Shown: positions 27,599-38,519, counted from the stretch's first letter. The stretch: 64,000 bases of DNA from Hyphomicrobiales bacterium (GCA_021775525.1 JAJFHQ010000064.1:62001-126000), one strand, 5' to 3'. Translations and numbers: made by a program. The notes: generated from the letters alone by a model not told the origin.

Positions 27599-28381
27599 GT
27601 GGCGAGCGATCAAGCGCATAGTCCCGACGGCGCCATGCCGGATCCGATACATCAGTTTGAGATCAAACGGATACTCGAACTGGACCTGTTCGGAATTGAC
27701 GCCTCCTTCACCAATTCCTCACTCTGGATGGTGGTCTCCGTTGTCCTGATCTCCCTGCTAACCATTTGGGGTATGGGCGGACGGGCACTGGTACCAAACC
27801 GTCTGCAATCAATCGCCGAGATTTCCTACGAATTCATCGCCAACATGGTGCGCGACATCGTGGGCGTATCTGGTATGAAGTTTTTCCCATTCGTGTTCAC
27901 GATATTCATGTTCATCCTGTTCATGAACATGCTCGGCATGCTGCCCGGCGCCTTTACGGCGACAAGCAGTATTTCCGTCACAGCGGCACTTGCCCTGCTG
28001 GTGTTCTTCACCGTCATTATCGTTGGGTTTGCCAAAAACGGACTTGGTTTCCTGAAGCTGTTTGTGCCTGCGGGAATACCGAAAGTCCTGCTTCTGCTGG
28101 TTGTGCCGATCGAGATCATTTCTTTTCTCTCGCGCCCCGTCAGCCACTCTGTGCGCCTGTTTGCCAATATGCTGGCCGGGCACATCACGCTTAAAGTCTT
28201 CGGCGGCTTCGTCACCATGCTGATCGGCACAGGAGGCGCACTTGCTGCTGTTTCAATTTTCCCGCTCACCATGGCCCTCGCGCTGACCGCGCTTGAGGTA
28301 CTGGTAGCTTTCCTGCAGGCCTATGTGTTCGCCATGCTGACATGTATGTATCTGCACGATGCATTGCACCCTGGCCACTAG
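27599..28381 (+). CDS. atpB: F0 ATP synthase subunit a
   Basis: The stator proton-channel subunit of the F-type ATP synthase. From GTG 27599 (GAGAGGGA upstream) the protein has 260 residues with IHQFEIKRI near the start, several membrane helices, and the essential arginine in [12 protein letters not shown]. The C-terminal helix includes [21 protein letters not shown] with the conserved glutamine. The frame is open from 27554 but lacks a ribosome site there. Confidence 0.96.
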   Translation: MASDQAHSPDGAMPDPIHQFEIKRILELDLFGIDASFTNSSLWMVVSVVLISLLTIWGMGGRALVPNRLQSIAEISYEFIANMVRDIVGVSGMKFFPFVFTIFMFILFMNMLGMLPGAFTATSSISVTAALALLVFFTVIIVGFAKNGLGFLKLFVPAGIPKVLLLLVVPIEIISFLSRPVSHSVRLFANMLAGHITLKVFGGFVTMLIGTGGALAAVSIFPLTMALALTALEVLVAFLQAYVFAMLTCMYLHDALHPGH

Positions 28382-28455
28382 GCCGGATATCACGGCAACA
28401 ACGGACACGAGAACGCAGACAACAACTCAATGAGCACCTCAAAGGAGATGGTTTA

Positions 28456-28680
28456 ATGGATCCAGCAGCAGCAAAACTTATCGGGGCAGGCCTCGCAGCC
28501 ATTGGCACCGGCGTCGCCGCTATCGGCGTGGGAACGCTCTTCGGGCAATTTCTTTCCGGAGCATTGCGCAACCCGTCAGCCGCACAAGGCCAGTTCGCCA
28601 ATCTGATTTTCGGGTTTGCCGTGACAGAAGCGCTGGGAATTTTTGCGTTGCTGATCGCGTTCCTGCTTCTGTTTACCTGA
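28456..28680 (+). CDS. atpE: F0 ATP synthase subunit c
   Basis: The 74-residue proteolipid of the rotor ring, two membrane helices joined by the polar loop [12 protein letters not shown]. The proton-carrying acidic residue is the glutamate in [18 protein letters not shown] precedes ATG 28456. Residues [12 protein letters not shown] match alphaproteobacterial c subunits. Confidence 0.97.
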   Translation: MDPAAAKLIGAGLAAIGTGVAAIGVGTLFGQFLSGALRNPSAAQGQFANLIFGFAVTEALGIFALLIAFLLLFT

Positions 28681-28770
28681 GCAAAGACAGAACGCTTTTG
28701 AACCACGCGATACTGGCCGGATGGCTGGTGACGATGTGTGCAGACAAGCGCCCGGGTACAGGATCGTATA

Positions 28771-29328
28771 ATGGCTGAGAACAAGACAAACCATCAAATG
28801 AGCACGGAAGTTTCGCATGGGAATGGTACCCATGAGAAAATCTTCCCGCCTCTCGATCCCAGTACCTTTGCGCCTCAGCTGGTCTGGCTGGCAATCACCT
28901 TCGTCACCCTCTACATCATCATGTCGCGCGTGGCCCTACCCCGCATATCTACGGTGTTGGAGGAACGGCGAGATCGTATCGCATCGGACCTTGATGAAGC
29001 TGAAAAGCTCAAGCAGCAAACCGAAGAGGCGATAGCCGCCTACGAGGAAGCCCTGACTCAAGCCCGCAACAAGGCGATTGGCATTGCCCAGGAAACCCGC
29101 GATGCACTTGCCGGCGAGGTCGAAGCTGAAAAGCTGGAAGTTGAGAAGCAGATCTCGGAAAAAACCGTTGAAGCCGAGAAGCGTATTCAGGACGCCAAAA
29201 CAGCCGCACTTGCCCATGTAAATGAAGTCGCGGGTGACGTCGCAGAATCAATCGTACAGGAATTGATCGGTGGCAAACTCACTAAGGCCGAAGTCAACCA
29301 GGCCGTTTCAAAGGCCTTGGCCAGCTAG
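28771..29328 (+). CDS. atpF2: F0 ATP synthase subunit b'
   Basis: One half of the split peripheral stalk, b', found in alphaproteobacteria and chloroplasts. ATG 28771 (AGGAT upstream) gives 185 residues: a polar N-terminus, one membrane helix (PQLVWLAITFVTLYIIMSRV) and a long coiled coil (VLEERRDRIASDLDEAEKLKQQ). The next gene is the b subunit with the same architecture, 11 bases downstream. Confidence 0.93.
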   Translation: MAENKTNHQMSTEVSHGNGTHEKIFPPLDPSTFAPQLVWLAITFVTLYIIMSRVALPRISTVLEERRDRIASDLDEAEKLKQQTEEAIAAYEEALTQARNKAIGIAQETRDALAGEVEAEKLEVEKQISEKTVEAEKRIQDAKTAALAHVNEVAGDVAESIVQELIGGKLTKAEVNQAVSKALAS

Positions 29329-29339
29329 GGGAAACCGAG

Positions 29340-29831
29340 ATGGGTTTATTGTTGGATCCGGTATTTTGGGTTGGCCTGTGTTTCGGCGTCTTCCTGCTAT
29401 TGCTGGTCTATAAAAAAGTCCCGGCGACAGTTGCTGCCGCCCTTGACGATCGCGCCGAACAAATCCGCAACGAGCTTGATGAAGCCCGCCGCTTGAGAGA
29501 AGAAGCCCAGGCGCTGCTGGCGGATTATGAGCGCAAGCAACGCGGCGCTGAAAAAGAAGCTGAATCCATCATTACCCTCGCCAAGGAAGAAGCTGAAGCC
29601 CTTGCTGCGGAAACCCGTCAGAATTTGAAGGACTCACTGGAACGGCGCGCAAGAATCGCAGAAGACAAGATCGCACGCGCGGAAGAACAGGCGCTCGGAG
29701 AGGTCCGCGCCGCTGCTGTCAATGTCGCCATTTCAGCGGCGGAACAGATCATCTCCAATAAGATGACGGCAGCCGCCTCGAAGAAGTTGGTCGATCAATC
29801 CATCAAGGACCTTAAAGCCAAGCTGAACTAG
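29340..29831 (+). CDS. atpF: F0 ATP synthase subunit b
   Basis: The second peripheral-stalk chain, 163 residues: a membrane helix (FWVGLCFGVFLLLLVYKKV) followed by a coiled coil ending NKMTAAASKKLVDQSIKDL. It closes the atpI-B-E-F'-F operon. The F1 genes are not here, which is the usual separate arrangement in alphaproteobacteria. gcvPB converges on it with 25 bases between stops, and I see no hairpin terminator. Confidence 0.95.
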   Translation: MGLLLDPVFWVGLCFGVFLLLLVYKKVPATVAAALDDRAEQIRNELDEARRLREEAQALLADYERKQRGAEKEAESIITLAKEEAEALAAETRQNLKDSLERRARIAEDKIARAEEQALGEVRAAAVNVAISAAEQIISNKMTAAASKKLVDQSIKDLKAKLN

Positions 29832-29856
29832 ACTCTGCTTTTCATCTCCTTCAAAA

Positions 29857-31419
29857 CTATTCTGCTGCCTCCGCAGGAGCTTCCGGGTTCCAGCGCAATA
29901 CCGGCTCGCGCGCGGCACGTGTTTCGTCAAGGCGGGCCATGGGAGCGTGATGCGGAGCCCCGGTGAAACGCACTAGGTCGCCGTCCCTGGCCCCCTGCAC
30001 CAGATCGCGTAAGGTTGCGATGAACTGATCGAGGGCGGCTTTTGATTCTGACTCAGTCGGTTCAATCAGCATCGCCCCGTGCACGACCAATGGGAAATAC
30101 ATGGTCATGGGGTGAAAACCCTCATCGATCATCGCCTTGGCAAAATCGAGCGTTGTGACACCAGTATCTTTGAGGAAGCTGTCGTCAAACAGGACTTCAT
30201 GCATACAGACCTGGTCTCCAAAAGGTTGGGACATTACGTCCCGCAACCCAGCCCGGATATAGTTGGCATTGAGCACCGCATCTTCCGATGCCTGACGCAT
30301 CCCATCCGAGCCGTGGCTCATCATGTAACTCAGGGCGCGCACGAACATACCCATCTGACCGTGGAAAGCCGTCTGCCGACCAAAAGGTTTCGCCCCTTCC
30401 GCCGCATCCACACTTTCCACAAGGGAGAACATATCCCCGTTACGCACCACGTAAGGCACCGGGGCATATGGGGCTATGGCTTCTGAGAACACCACCGGCC
30501 CAGACCCCGGCCCGCCGCCGCCATGCGGAGTTGAGAAGGTCTTGTGAAGGTTGATATGCATGCAATCAACGCCCAGATCGCCCGGGCGCGCCTTGCCGAC
30601 AATGGCGTTAAAATTGGCGCCATCGCAATAGAAGTAAGCGCCCGCCTCATGAACGGCATCGGCGATGGCGACAATATCACGCTCGAACAACCCGCAGGTG
30701 TTGGGGTTGGTGAGCATGATTCCGGCCACGTCCGAATCCAGCGCTTCTTTCACGGCTTCAGGAGAGACCGTCCCGTCCTCGCGGGCCGGAATATCTCGCA
30801 CCTTGTAGCCAAGCAGCGCCGCCGTTGCCGGGTTGGTACCATGAGCAGATTCAGGTACCAGCACAACTGAGCGCGCATCCCCCTTTGCGATCTGCGCCGA
30901 CTTGATAGCCGCCATGCCGCAAAACTCACCATGCGCCCCGGCCTTGGGCGACATTGCAACTCCGGCCATGCCGGTCATTTCGAGCAGCCAAGCCGCAAGA
31001 GTGTCGATCAGCTCCAATGCTCCCTGGACGGTACTCTCCGGCTGGAGTGGGTGAACGTCTCCAAATCCAGGAAGCCGCGCCATTTTTTCATTGAGCCTGC
31101 CATTATGTTTCATGGTGCAGGAGCCCAAGGGATAGACACCAGCATCAATGGCGAAATTTTTCTGACTGATGCGCACATAGTGGCGCATCACTTCAGGCTC
31201 GGTAAGACCCGGCAGCCCGATGTTTTGCCGCTCCAGACCGCCGAGGCGCGTCTCGTGGGGCTCTGGCTCGGGTAAATCGACTCCTGTCTTGCCTGTTTCT
31301 CCCACCTCGAAAATCAAAGGCTCTTCGATTTGCAAAGCTTTGTTTCCGGTGAAAGTCGGGTGATCGGATTTCTGTCCGCTTTGCGCTGAAGTTGGGCGTC
31401 CCGCCTTATTCATGCTCAT
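29857..31419 (-). CDS. gcvPB: Glycine dehydrogenase (decarboxylating) subunit 2
   Basis: The C-terminal half of the split P-protein, which decarboxylates glycine with PLP and passes the aminomethyl group to lipoyl-GcvH. The PLP lysine is in [20 protein letters not shown] near residue 291. 520 residues, normal for the B subunit. Its ATG overlaps the gcvPA stop by four bases, so the two chains are coupled. This is the last gene of the gcvT-gcvH-gcvPA-gcvPB operon. Confidence 0.97.
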   Translation of the reverse strand: MSMNKAGRPTSAQSGQKSDHPTFTGNKALQIEEPLIFEVGETGKTGVDLPEPEPHETRLGGLERQNIGLPGLTEPEVMRHYVRISQKNFAIDAGVYPLGSCTMKHNGRLNEKMARLPGFGDVHPLQPESTVQGALELIDTLAAWLLEMTGMAGVAMSPKAGAHGEFCGMAAIKSAQIAKGDARSVVLVPESAHGTNPATAALLGYKVRDIPAREDGTVSPEAVKEALDSDVAGIMLTNPNTCGLFERDIVAIADAVHEAGAYFYCDGANFNAIVGKARPGDLGVDCMHINLHKTFSTPHGGGGPGSGPVVFSEAIAPYAPVPYVVRNGDMFSLVESVDAAEGAKPFGRQTAFHGQMGMFVRALSYMMSHGSDGMRQASEDAVLNANYIRAGLRDVMSQPFGDQVCMHEVLFDDSFLKDTGVTTLDFAKAMIDEGFHPMTMYFPLVVHGAMLIEPTESESKAALDQFIATLRDLVQGARDGDLVRFTGAPHHAPMARLDETRAAREPVLRWNPEAPAEAAE

Positions 31420-32762
31420 GACAGCACCTCCGTTAGCGCTTTCACATAAACCTCTCGATCCTGCGGTGTATTGACCTCGGTGGCGGCAACAATGATGAGA
31501 TCATCCAGGTCCTTTTGTCCCGGCACCAACCGTGACGCGGGCACCCCGCCCAAAACGCCCTTTTCGGCTAAAGACTCGATAACAGCGGCACCTTTGCCCG
31601 GAACCCGGATCGTGAACTCATTGAAAAAGCTTGGTGTGAGTATCTCAACACTGTTGATGCCGGTAAGCGCATCGGCCAATGCAATGGCGTTCGCGTGGTT
31701 GATTCTGGCAAGTTTCATCAATCCGGCTTCTCCAAGCAGGGAAAGATGAATTGTGAAGGCGAGCGAGCACAGACCCGAATTCGTACAGATGTTACTGGTC
31801 GCTTTCTCGCGGCGGATATGCTGCTCGCGCGTCGACAGTGTGAGCACGAATCCGCGCTTGCCATTTGCATCCACGGTTTCTCCGCACACGCGCCCGGGCA
31901 TCTGGCGCAGATACTTCTGCCGGGTTGCCAGCAAACCCACGTAAGGTCCGCCGAAATTCAAACCCACACCGATGGATTGCCCCTCGGCAACGACAATATC
32001 CGCCCCCATTTCTCCCGGTGGCTTGAGAGCACCTAGCGAAATGACTTCTGTCACCACTGCAATAAGCAGGGCGCCTTTTTCGTGCGCTGCAGCTGCAATT
32101 TTGCTCAGATCATGCACCCGCCCAAACACGTCCGGCGTCTGCACCACAACGCAGGCGGTGTCATCATCAATTGATGCGATGATGTCCTCGGTTCCCTCAG
32201 GGTCTGCCGACAATGCCTTCAGGGGTGTTTCGGACATATCTGACAACATCACCACCACATCGCGATACTGGGGATGCAAGCTGCCCGAGAGCACGGCATT
32301 AGTGCGGCGGGTCAGACGCTGCGCCATAAGCACTGCCTCGCCGCAGGCGGTGGAGCCGTCATACATCGACGCGTTAGCTACCTCCATGCCGGTGAGCATT
32401 GCCACCTGAGTTTGGAACTCGAACAGATATTGCAGTGTCCCTTGCGAGATTTCCGGCTGGTAGGGGGTGTAGGCGGTAAGGAATTCAGAGCGCTGGATCA
32501 GGTGATCGACACTTGCCGGCACATGATGCTTGTAAGCTCCGCATCCAACGAAAAACGGGACTGAAGACGCGGCTGTGTTTCGTGCCGCCATTGCCCCCAG
32601 CTGTCGCTCGACTTCAAGCTCGCTCGCGTGGCGTGGCAGATCTACCAGTTCTTTCAGACGCACATCGTCAGGGATGTCGGCAAACAGATCATCAATGTTC
32701 TGAACGCCAATTCCTGCGAGCATCGTGCGCCGGTCGTCATCGGTGAGAGGCAGGTAACGCAT
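31416..32762 (-). CDS. gcvPA: Glycine dehydrogenase (decarboxylating) subunit 1
   Basis: The N-terminal half of the split P-protein (448 residues). It has the family start [19 protein letters not shown], the mid-block [35 protein letters not shown], and the C-terminal [14 protein letters not shown]. It works as a heterodimer with gcvPB, which carries the PLP lysine. Its ATG overlaps the gcvH stop by one base (TGATG). Confidence 0.96.
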   Translation of the reverse strand: MRYLPLTDDDRRTMLAGIGVQNIDDLFADIPDDVRLKELVDLPRHASELEVERQLGAMAARNTAASSVPFFVGCGAYKHHVPASVDHLIQRSEFLTAYTPYQPEISQGTLQYLFEFQTQVAMLTGMEVANASMYDGSTACGEAVLMAQRLTRRTNAVLSGSLHPQYRDVVVMLSDMSETPLKALSADPEGTEDIIASIDDDTACVVVQTPDVFGRVHDLSKIAAAAHEKGALLIAVVTEVISLGALKPPGEMGADIVVAEGQSIGVGLNFGGPYVGLLATRQKYLRQMPGRVCGETVDANGKRGFVLTLSTREQHIRREKATSNICTNSGLCSLAFTIHLSLLGEAGLMKLARINHANAIALADALTGINSVEILTPSFFNEFTIRVPGKGAAVIESLAEKGVLGGVPASRLVPGQKDLDDLIIVAATEVNTPQDREVYVKALTEVLS

Positions 32763-33139
32763 CAGCCCTGCTCCGCCACGAACTTGGCATAGCCATCGGC
32801 ATCCATCATTCCCTCAAGCTCGCTCTTGTCGGCAATCTTGATCTTCATGAACCAGGCGCCGCCCTCTGGGTCCTCATTAACGAGGCCTGGATTGCCTTCA
32901 AGGTCGCCATTGGCCTCTATAACCTCACCCGAAACAGGCGCGTAAACCTCTGCCGCTGCCTTGACCGATTCCACGACGGCAGCCTCGTCACCCTTGGCCA
33001 CGGTCTTGCCGACATCCGGCAACTCGACAAACACCACATCGCCAAGCTGTTCCTGGGCATGTTTGGTGATTCCGACGGTTGCGACATCACCCTCAATGTT
33101 CAGATATTCATGATCGTCCGTATATTTGATTTCAGCCAT
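32762..33139 (-). CDS. gcvH: Glycine cleavage system H protein
   Basis: The lipoyl carrier of the glycine cleavage system. ATG 33139 gives 125 residues; the lipoylated lysine is in [13 protein letters not shown] near residue 60, and [13 protein letters not shown] and [14 protein letters not shown] are typical. The frame is open upstream to 33322 but only this start has the family N-terminus ([13 protein letters not shown]). Adjacent gcvT ends 22 bases before it. Confidence 0.97.
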   Translation of the reverse strand: MAEIKYTDDHEYLNIEGDVATVGITKHAQEQLGDVVFVELPDVGKTVAKGDEAAVVESVKAAAEVYAPVSGEVIEANGDLEGNPGLVNEDPEGGAWFMKIKIADKSELEGMMDADGYAKFVAEQG

Positions 33140-33161
33140 AGTTCCACTCCCCTCAATCAAT

Positions 33162-34313
33162 TCACTTTTGTTTCCGGTAATAGCGATGCGGCACAATCGG
33201 CATCTCGACCACATGCGCAGGGCGCGCTTCGCCGCGCACCATAAGTCCAATCCCGCTGCCAGGTGCGGCATATGCACTTTGGACATACCCCATTGCCACA
33301 GGCCCTTCAGCGCTCGGGCCAAACCCGCCGCTGGTCACAATTCCAATCTTGTTTCCACTCTCGTCAACAATCTCGGTGTCCTCACGTGCAGGCGCTTTGC
33401 CTTCAGGCTTGATGCCTACCCGCATCCGACCCGGGCCATCGCGCAATTCACGTTGAATTCTCTCAGCCCCCGGGAAACCGCCTTCCTCGCGGCGGCGCTT
33501 GCTCATGGACCACACCAGGTCCGCCTCTACGGGCGACGTGGTTTCGTCAATGTCATGGCCATAGAGGCATAAGCCCGCCTCGAGACGCAGGGAATCGCGT
33601 GCGCCAAGCCCAATCATCTCCACGTCATCATGGGTAAGAAGCGTCTGGGCGACCTGTTCAGCCTTGTCCGTTGCAACGGATATTTCGTAACCGTCTTCAC
33701 CGGTGTAACCACAGCGGCTCACATGGCAGTCGTTCCCGTTGAACTGTGTGCTTGTCGCCGTCATGAAGCCCATGTCAGCAGCTTGCGGGCACCACTTCGC
33801 CATCACAGATGCTGCTGCAGGTCCCTGAAGGGCCAATAGCGCACGATCCTCCAGCGGTGATAGTGACACGCTGTCGGGCAATTTTGCCTGCATATGGGCA
33901 TAGTCGGCATCCTTGCAGGCCGCATTGACCACCAGCATGAGCCGCCCATCATCTTCAGCTGCAATCGACCGGGTAATCATCAAATCATCGAGGATGCCGC
34001 CCTCATCGTTGAGAAACATAGTGTAGCGCATGCGCCCCAAGCCCAGCTTGGAGATTTCACCGGGCACGAGTGCCTCCAGGGCCGCCGCCGTGGTCTCATG
34101 ATCAGGCCCGGACAGGTATGCCTGACCCATATGAGACACATCGAACAGCCCCGCCTTGTTGCGCGTGTGGAGATGTTCATTCAGGACCCCGAGCGGGTAC
34201 TGGACCGGCATTTCGTAACCGGCAAACGGCACCATTTTGCCGCCAAGCTCCGTGTGGAGGCCGAATATTGGCGTTCGCTTTAGATTTTCGTTTGAATCCG
34301 CCCCGTGAGCCAC
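33162..34313 (-). CDS. gcvT: Glycine cleavage system T protein (aminomethyltransferase)
   Basis: Transfers the methylene group from aminomethyl-GcvH to tetrahydrofolate and releases ammonia. The GTG at 34313 with GAAGGGAAG just upstream gives 383 residues: [21 protein letters not shown] near the N-terminus, [15 protein letters not shown], and the C-terminal barrel with [10 protein letters not shown]. The open frame to 34466 covers the riboswitch and is not coding. First gene of the operon, so riboswitch control would cover all four genes. Confidence 0.96.
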   Translation of the reverse strand: MAHGADSNENLKRTPIFGLHTELGGKMVPFAGYEMPVQYPLGVLNEHLHTRNKAGLFDVSHMGQAYLSGPDHETTAAALEALVPGEISKLGLGRMRYTMFLNDEGGILDDLMITRSIAAEDDGRLMLVVNAACKDADYAHMQAKLPDSVSLSPLEDRALLALQGPAAASVMAKWCPQAADMGFMTATSTQFNGNDCHVSRCGYTGEDGYEISVATDKAEQVAQTLLTHDDVEMIGLGARDSLRLEAGLCLYGHDIDETTSPVEADLVWSMSKRRREEGGFPGAERIQRELRDGPGRMRVGIKPEGKAPAREDTEIVDESGNKIGIVTSGGFGPSAEGPVAMGYVQSAYAAPGSGIGLMVRGEARPAHVVEMPIVPHRYYRKQK

Positions 34314-34332
34314 GGCTCTTCCCTTCAGGTTT

Positions 34333-34420
34333 GACAGACGTTCCGCCACCCATGCACAAGCACGGGTAACGCCTCCTCTGTCACGGAACCTGAGAGATTT
34401 CACACGCGGAACAGTCTGTC
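34333..34420 (-). promoter_or_regulatory. Putative expression platform: long inverted repeat before gcvT
   Basis: The segment 34406-34420, which forms one strand of a stem inside the second glycine aptamer, can pair with 34333-34346 just upstream of the gcvT ribosome site: 14 pairs with one bulged base. A second segment, 34377-34392 (3' side of the same aptamer), can pair in part with 34326-34338. Both pairings would compete with the folded aptamer. Switching is inferred, the complementarity is seen. Confidence 0.5.
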
Positions 34421-34566
34421 CCGCTTGCCTATCCCCTTCGGTGAGACGGTATGTCCCTGCGGACACCGGCTACTTTCCAGAGAGCCATCCCCCTTGCGGT
34501 CCTTTTGCCTGAGAGTTTCCGAGGCGGTTGCTCCTTCGGCGCCGGGTAAACCGGTCTCTCCCGCTG
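34374..34566 (-). ncRNA. Tandem glycine riboswitch
   Basis: In the leader of gcvT two aptamers follow each other. The first (about 34563 down to 34476) has GGGAGAG, CCGAAGGAGCAA, CTCTCAGGCAAAAGGACC and GGATGGCTCTCTGGA. The second (about 34475 to 34375) has CACCGAAGGGGATAGGC, AATCTCTCAGGTTCCG and GACAGAGGAGGC. These are the conserved glycine-aptamer blocks in the right order. Glycine binding is expected to raise expression of the cleavage operon, as for relatives. Confidence 0.93.
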
Positions 34567-34610
34567 GGGTCATATGGACATATATGTGCTGCCAAGAGAC
34601 AACCTGCTGA

Positions 34611-34638
34611 ATGATAAGTGGTCTTGGCGGTGAGTCAA
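34611..34638 (-). promoter_or_regulatory. Promoter of the gcv operon
   Basis: Reading on the minus strand: TTGACT (34638-34633), a 16-base spacer, then TATCAT (34616-34611). A start near 34604 would give about 40 bases before the first aptamer. Confidence 0.55.
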
Positions 34639-34678
34639 CACGAGCTTCGCCGGAACATCACTTTGACCACGAGCAGCG

Positions 34679-35314
34679 CTAGCCAGAACCTGGACCGCTG
34701 CGATCAAACGCAATGAATAGCCTGAAGTCGCTAGGCGGCACACCGGGGGGGAGTGCGAAGGAAACCTCCCTGACGGCAGAAAAGTAACCTACTGGATTTC
34801 CTTCAGGAATTGAGACCGACAAGCCAACGTCCTGGGTCGAAACGATTTTCCGGTTATGGTCTGTCACGTGGATTTTCATGGGCATCTTCATCTGGCCCGC
34901 ACGCCCGCGCGGCCCGAGCAAGACGCGCCCTGCAAACCCGTATTTGACCGTAACGTGATTTGGCTGAACCTGGCATTCACGGGCTGTTTTCGTGATCTCA
35001 CCACGATACTGAATGGCCAACCCATCGCCCACCCGGCCAATATCATAGACCGTCAGCAAGCGGTCCTGCGGCCAGATTTTGAATTGCGGGCAGCCGGTTA
35101 TGGCCATTTCCATGGATACCTGCCCGCTTGTATCGGTGCGTGCCGCTTCCAGGAGACGCGCTTCGCTCACCGAGGGCTCAAAGTCCTGGTTTTTTTTCTT
35201 GGATCTGAATGGAGATGTGATTTGCGATACGCCGCAAGCTGACAGGAGTGCTGCTGTCAGCACCAATACCAACGCGCGTCTGGCCCTCCTGGCCAGTACT
35301 GGTCCACAAACTCT
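34679..35314 (-). CDS. Putative lipoprotein, unknown function
   Basis: A protein with an N-terminal signal ending in a lipobox (LVLVLTAALLSACGVS), then a polar linker and a domain with MEMAITGCPQFKIWPQDRLL, YRGEITKTARECQVQ and MKIHVTDHNRKIVS, which looks all-beta. Start uncertain: TTG 35314 or GTG 35332; the frame is open to 35425. I expect a lipid-anchored periplasmic protein. No family name is safe. Divergent from ispH across about 170 bases. Confidence 0.7.
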   Translation of the reverse strand, partial: RVCGPVLARRARRALVLVLTAALLSACGVSQITSPFRSKKKNQDFEPSVSEARLLEAARTDTSGQVSMEMAITGCPQFKIWPQDRLLTVYDIGRVGDGLAIQYRGEITKTARECQVQPNHVTVKYGFAGRVLLGPRGRAGQMKMPMKIHVTDHNRKIVSTQDVGLSVSIPEGNPVGYFSAVREVSFALPPGVPPSDFRLFIAFDRSGPGSG

Positions 35315-35486
35315 CAACGCTTCCCCATTCACTATCTTATTTGGCCTTGCCCACGAGGACGTATAAACTCGCCTGTATCCAGCCTCTTGTATTCTTGAGT
35401 CTTGTGATAGTGACCCTGAGCACATCTGGCAATACCTACATCGTCAAAGGCTTGTAAAACCTTTGAATTTCAGGACTATTGGCCGA

Positions 35487-36488
35487 ATGAACGATACACA
35501 GACGACCCAGCCTCCCACACGGCAAAAGGTGAAAGAGGAGCGAGCCCCCTTGACCATCCTGCTGGCGGTCCCGCGCGGTTTTTGCGCTGGAGTGGACCGT
35601 GCCGTGCAGATTGTAGAACTGGCGCTCGAAAAATACGGCGCGCCAGTCTATGTGCGCCATGAAATCGTCCACAATCGCTACGTGGTTGATTCCTTACGCC
35701 GCAAGGGCGCAATTTTCGTCGAAGAATTGGACGAAATTCCGGATACCGAAGCCCCAGTTGTTTTTTCCGCCCACGGCGTGCCCAAATCAGTGCCGGAAAA
35801 TGCTTCAAAACGAAAAATGTTCTACCTCGACGCCACCTGTCCACTGGTGTCGAAGGTCCACATGGAAGCTGAGCGCCATTACAAGGATGGCCTGGAAATT
35901 ATTCTGATAGGCCATGCCGGCCACCCGGAAGTGGTCGGGACCATGGGTCAGCTGCCGGACGGTGTCGTCAAACTCGTGGAATCTGCTGCCCAGGCGCGCA
36001 CTTTCAAGCCTGATGATCCCGGTAAACTCGCCTACATCACGCAGACTACACTTTCAATCGACGATACCCAGGAGATTGTCGACATCCTGCGCGAGCGGTT
36101 TCCGGCCATTCTGAGCCCTCACAAGGAAGACATCTGTTACGCCACCACCAACCGGCAGGTCTCGGTGAAAAATATTGCGCCGCGCTGCGACCGGCTGATC
36201 GTCGTCGGTGCGCCCAACAGCTCCAATTCCCAGCGTCTGGTCGAAGTGGCACAGCGGGCCGGCTGTGAGAAAGCGGCCCTGTTACAACGCGCCGAAGAGA
36301 TTGACTGGAACGATTATCAGGACATCCGCACCATCGGCGTCACCGCGGGCGCCTCCGCACCCGAAGTGCTGGTCGATGAAATAATTGAAGCCTTCGGAGA
36401 ACGTTTTGAGATCAAGGTCGAGAGTGTTTCAACAGCCGACGAAAACGTCTCCTTCAAACTGCCACGCGAACTGCTCAGGTCCAGCTAG
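35487..36488 (+). CDS. ispH: 4-hydroxy-3-methylbut-2-enyl diphosphate reductase
   Basis: The last enzyme of the methylerythritol pathway, a 4Fe-4S protein yielding IPP and DMAPP. The three cluster cysteines are in [12 protein letters not shown] near residue 33, [13 protein letters not shown] near 117 and [10 protein letters not shown] near 217; the catalytic EIVHNRYVV and a glutamate-rich loop are intact. ATG 35487 ([13 protein letters not shown]) was preferred to the in-frame 35463. thrB starts two bases after the stop, so the genes are coupled. Confidence 0.96.
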   Translation: MNDTQTTQPPTRQKVKEERAPLTILLAVPRGFCAGVDRAVQIVELALEKYGAPVYVRHEIVHNRYVVDSLRRKGAIFVEELDEIPDTEAPVVFSAHGVPKSVPENASKRKMFYLDATCPLVSKVHMEAERHYKDGLEIILIGHAGHPEVVGTMGQLPDGVVKLVESAAQARTFKPDDPGKLAYITQTTLSIDDTQEIVDILRERFPAILSPHKEDICYATTNRQVSVKNIAPRCDRLIVVGAPNSSNSQRLVEVAQRAGCEKAALLQRAEEIDWNDYQDIRTIGVTAGASAPEVLVDEIIEAFGERFEIKVESVSTADENVSFKLPRELLRSS

Positions 36489-36490
36489 AT

Positions 36491-37459
36491 ATGGCGGTTT
36501 ACACGGAAGTCACCGACGATGATTTGAATCAATTCATCGCCGGGTATGACCTTGGCCAAGCCCTGTCCTTCAAGGGGATCGCTGAGGGGGTTGAGAATAC
36601 CAACTACCTTGTTCACACCGAAGCGGGCCCGCATATTCTCACCCTGTATGAAAAGCGGGTTGCGATTGAGGATCTCCCCTTCTTTCTAGGCCTGATGGAG
36701 CATCTTGCAGATACCGGCATTGCCTGTCCTGTCCCTGTCCGCGACCAAAATGGTGAAATGCTGCGAGAGCTGGCCGGGCGACCGGCCGCCATAATCACCT
36801 TTCTGGACGGGTTATGGGTGCGCAGGCCATCGGCCGAGCATTGTGCCGCTCTTGGAGAAACACTCGCGAAATTACACCTTGCAGGTCAGACATTCGGCAT
36901 GACGCGCAAGAATGCACTGTCCGTGTCGGGGTGGCGTCCGTTGCACGAGGCCGCGAAGGGCGGGGCGGACACGATTGTATCCGGCCTCAATGCTGAAGTC
37001 GGTGAAGAACTTGCAACGCTTGAGTCTTCATGGCCCCGCAATCTGCCATCAGGAATCATTCATGCGGACCTATTCCCCGACAATGTCTTTTTCCTCGGTA
37101 ATAAACTTTCAGGTGTGATTGATTTTTATTTCGCTTGTAACGATGCACTTGCCTATGACATCGCCATATGCCTGAACGCCTGGTGTTTCGAGATCGACAA
37201 TTCCTTCAACATAACCAAGGCTCGGGCCCTGCTGCGCGCTTATGCAGGCTTGCGCCCCTTTTCTGATGAAGAATTCGAAGCACTTCCCATACTGGCGCGC
37301 GGCGCTGCATTGCGTTTCCTGCTGACCCGCATATATGACTGGCTGAACACGTCGGCTGATGCGCTGGTGAGACCCAAGGACCCAATGGAATATGTCCGTA
37401 AGCTGCGCTTCCACCGCAATGTAAAGTCCGCACGAGAATACGGACTCGGCGAGGGTTAA
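36491..37459 (+). CDS. thrB: Homoserine kinase (APH-fold type)
   Basis: Phosphorylates homoserine on the threonine branch. This is the aminoglycoside-phosphotransferase-fold enzyme of alphaproteobacteria, not the GHMP type. Seen: [20 protein letters not shown] at the N-terminus, ILTLYEKRV with the ATP lysine, the catalytic loop [14 protein letters not shown] near residue 190, and [18 protein letters not shown] with the metal aspartate. 322 residues. thrC lies 8 kb away. Confidence 0.94.
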   Translation: MAVYTEVTDDDLNQFIAGYDLGQALSFKGIAEGVENTNYLVHTEAGPHILTLYEKRVAIEDLPFFLGLMEHLADTGIACPVPVRDQNGEMLRELAGRPAAIITFLDGLWVRRPSAEHCAALGETLAKLHLAGQTFGMTRKNALSVSGWRPLHEAAKGGADTIVSGLNAEVGEELATLESSWPRNLPSGIIHADLFPDNVFFLGNKLSGVIDFYFACNDALAYDIAICLNAWCFEIDNSFNITKARALLRAYAGLRPFSDEEFEALPILARGAALRFLLTRIYDWLNTSADALVRPKDPMEYVRKLRFHRNVKSAREYGLGEG

Positions 37460-37473
37460 CAGGATTACCATTC

Positions 37474-37914
37474 ATGCAGGAAGTTGAGATTTATACAGAT
37501 GGAGCATGCTCCGGAAACCCTGGTCCGGGCGGCTGGGGGGCGGTTCTCATTTTTGGAGATCACCGTAAGGAACTCAATGGTGGCGATGTGGAAACCACCA
37601 ACAACCGCATGGAAATGACAGCAGCAATCGAAGCGCTGAATGCGCTGAAACAGCCTTGCAAGGTCGAGTTGTACACGGACTCAAAATATCTGCGCGGCGG
37701 CATCACCAGCTGGATTGACAACTGGAAGAAAAATGGCTGGCGCACAGCCAATAAAAAACCGGTCAAAAACATGGAATTGTGGCAAGCGCTGGAAGAGGCC
37801 CATGCCCGCCACGAAGTGAGTTGGCACTGGGTCAAGGGTCATGCCGGGCATCCGGAAAACGAGCTCGCTGACGAACTCGCCCGGGAAGGCATGACTCCTT
37901 ATCAGGTGCTTTAG
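37474..37914 (+). CDS. rnhA: Ribonuclease HI
   Basis: Degrades the RNA of RNA-DNA hybrids. Catalytic acids are in [38 protein letters not shown] and the C-terminal [11 protein letters not shown], with the handle [14 protein letters not shown]. 146 residues. It closes the ispH-thrB-rnhA operon and overlaps the convergent peroxiredoxin stop by four bases. Confidence 0.96.
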   Translation: MQEVEIYTDGACSGNPGPGGWGAVLIFGDHRKELNGGDVETTNNRMEMTAAIEALNALKQPCKVELYTDSKYLRGGITSWIDNWKKNGWRTANKKPVKNMELWQALEEAHARHEVSWHWVKGHAGHPENELADELAREGMTPYQVL

Positions 37915-38396
37915 AGCGCTGCGAGAATATTCTCAGCTGAACTCGCATCGACCACCTTGGGCGCTGACTCGATATTGAGCGCCTTCACCACGCCATCATC
38001 GACCAGCATTGCATAGCGCTGCGAACGCGTACCAAGACCGTTTCCGGATGCATCGAAGTCCAGTCCGGCCGCAATTGTAAATTCCGCATTGCCATCTGCA
38101 AGAAACAGGATCTTTCCATCGGCAGCCGTCTTCTTCGCCCACTCTTGCAAAACGAACGCATCATTCACCGAAAGACAGGCAACTGTATCAACACCCTTTT
38201 CCCTGAAAGCATCCAGACTGCCTAGAAAATTCGGAATGTGCATTGCCTGGCAGGTCGGAGTAAAGGCGCCAGGTACTGCGAAAACAACGACTTTTTTGCC
38301 GGCGAACACATCGCCAGTTGTCATGTCCGACAGCCCATCATCCGTCATCACCTTGAACGTCACATCCGGCAAACGATCACCAACACTGATTGTCAT
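37911..38396 (-). CDS. Peroxiredoxin (Prx5/type II)
   Basis: Reduces peroxides, usually with glutaredoxin or thioredoxin. The peroxidatic cysteine is in [11 protein letters not shown] near residue 49, and the opening [16 protein letters not shown] and the block [16 protein letters not shown] are typical of the Prx5 group. 161 residues. No resolving cysteine is obvious, which fits the 1-Cys or glutaredoxin-dependent type. Confidence 0.93.
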   Translation of the reverse strand: MTISVGDRLPDVTFKVMTDDGLSDMTTGDVFAGKKVVVFAVPGAFTPTCQAMHIPNFLGSLDAFREKGVDTVACLSVNDAFVLQEWAKKTAADGKILFLADGNAEFTIAAGLDFDASGNGLGTRSQRYAMLVDDGVVKALNIESAPKVVDASSAENILAAL

Positions 38397-38519
38397 ATTT
38401 CTTCCTCCAAGGGGGTCTGAATTTTGCGCGTAACATATCTTCGTACCCCGCCACCGCCAAGCGGCATGTCAGTGACAGATGTTATATCTATATGAGGATT
38501 GTATGCTGCCGGTGACCGC

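Noticed and set aside
29832-29856. Terminator between atpF and gcvPB
   Set aside because: Only 25 bases and no complementary arms; both genes end without a visible hairpin.
34313-34466. Upstream extension of the gcvT frame
   Set aside because: The added residues are coded by the second riboswitch aptamer and its linker; the GTG at 34313 has its own ribosome site.
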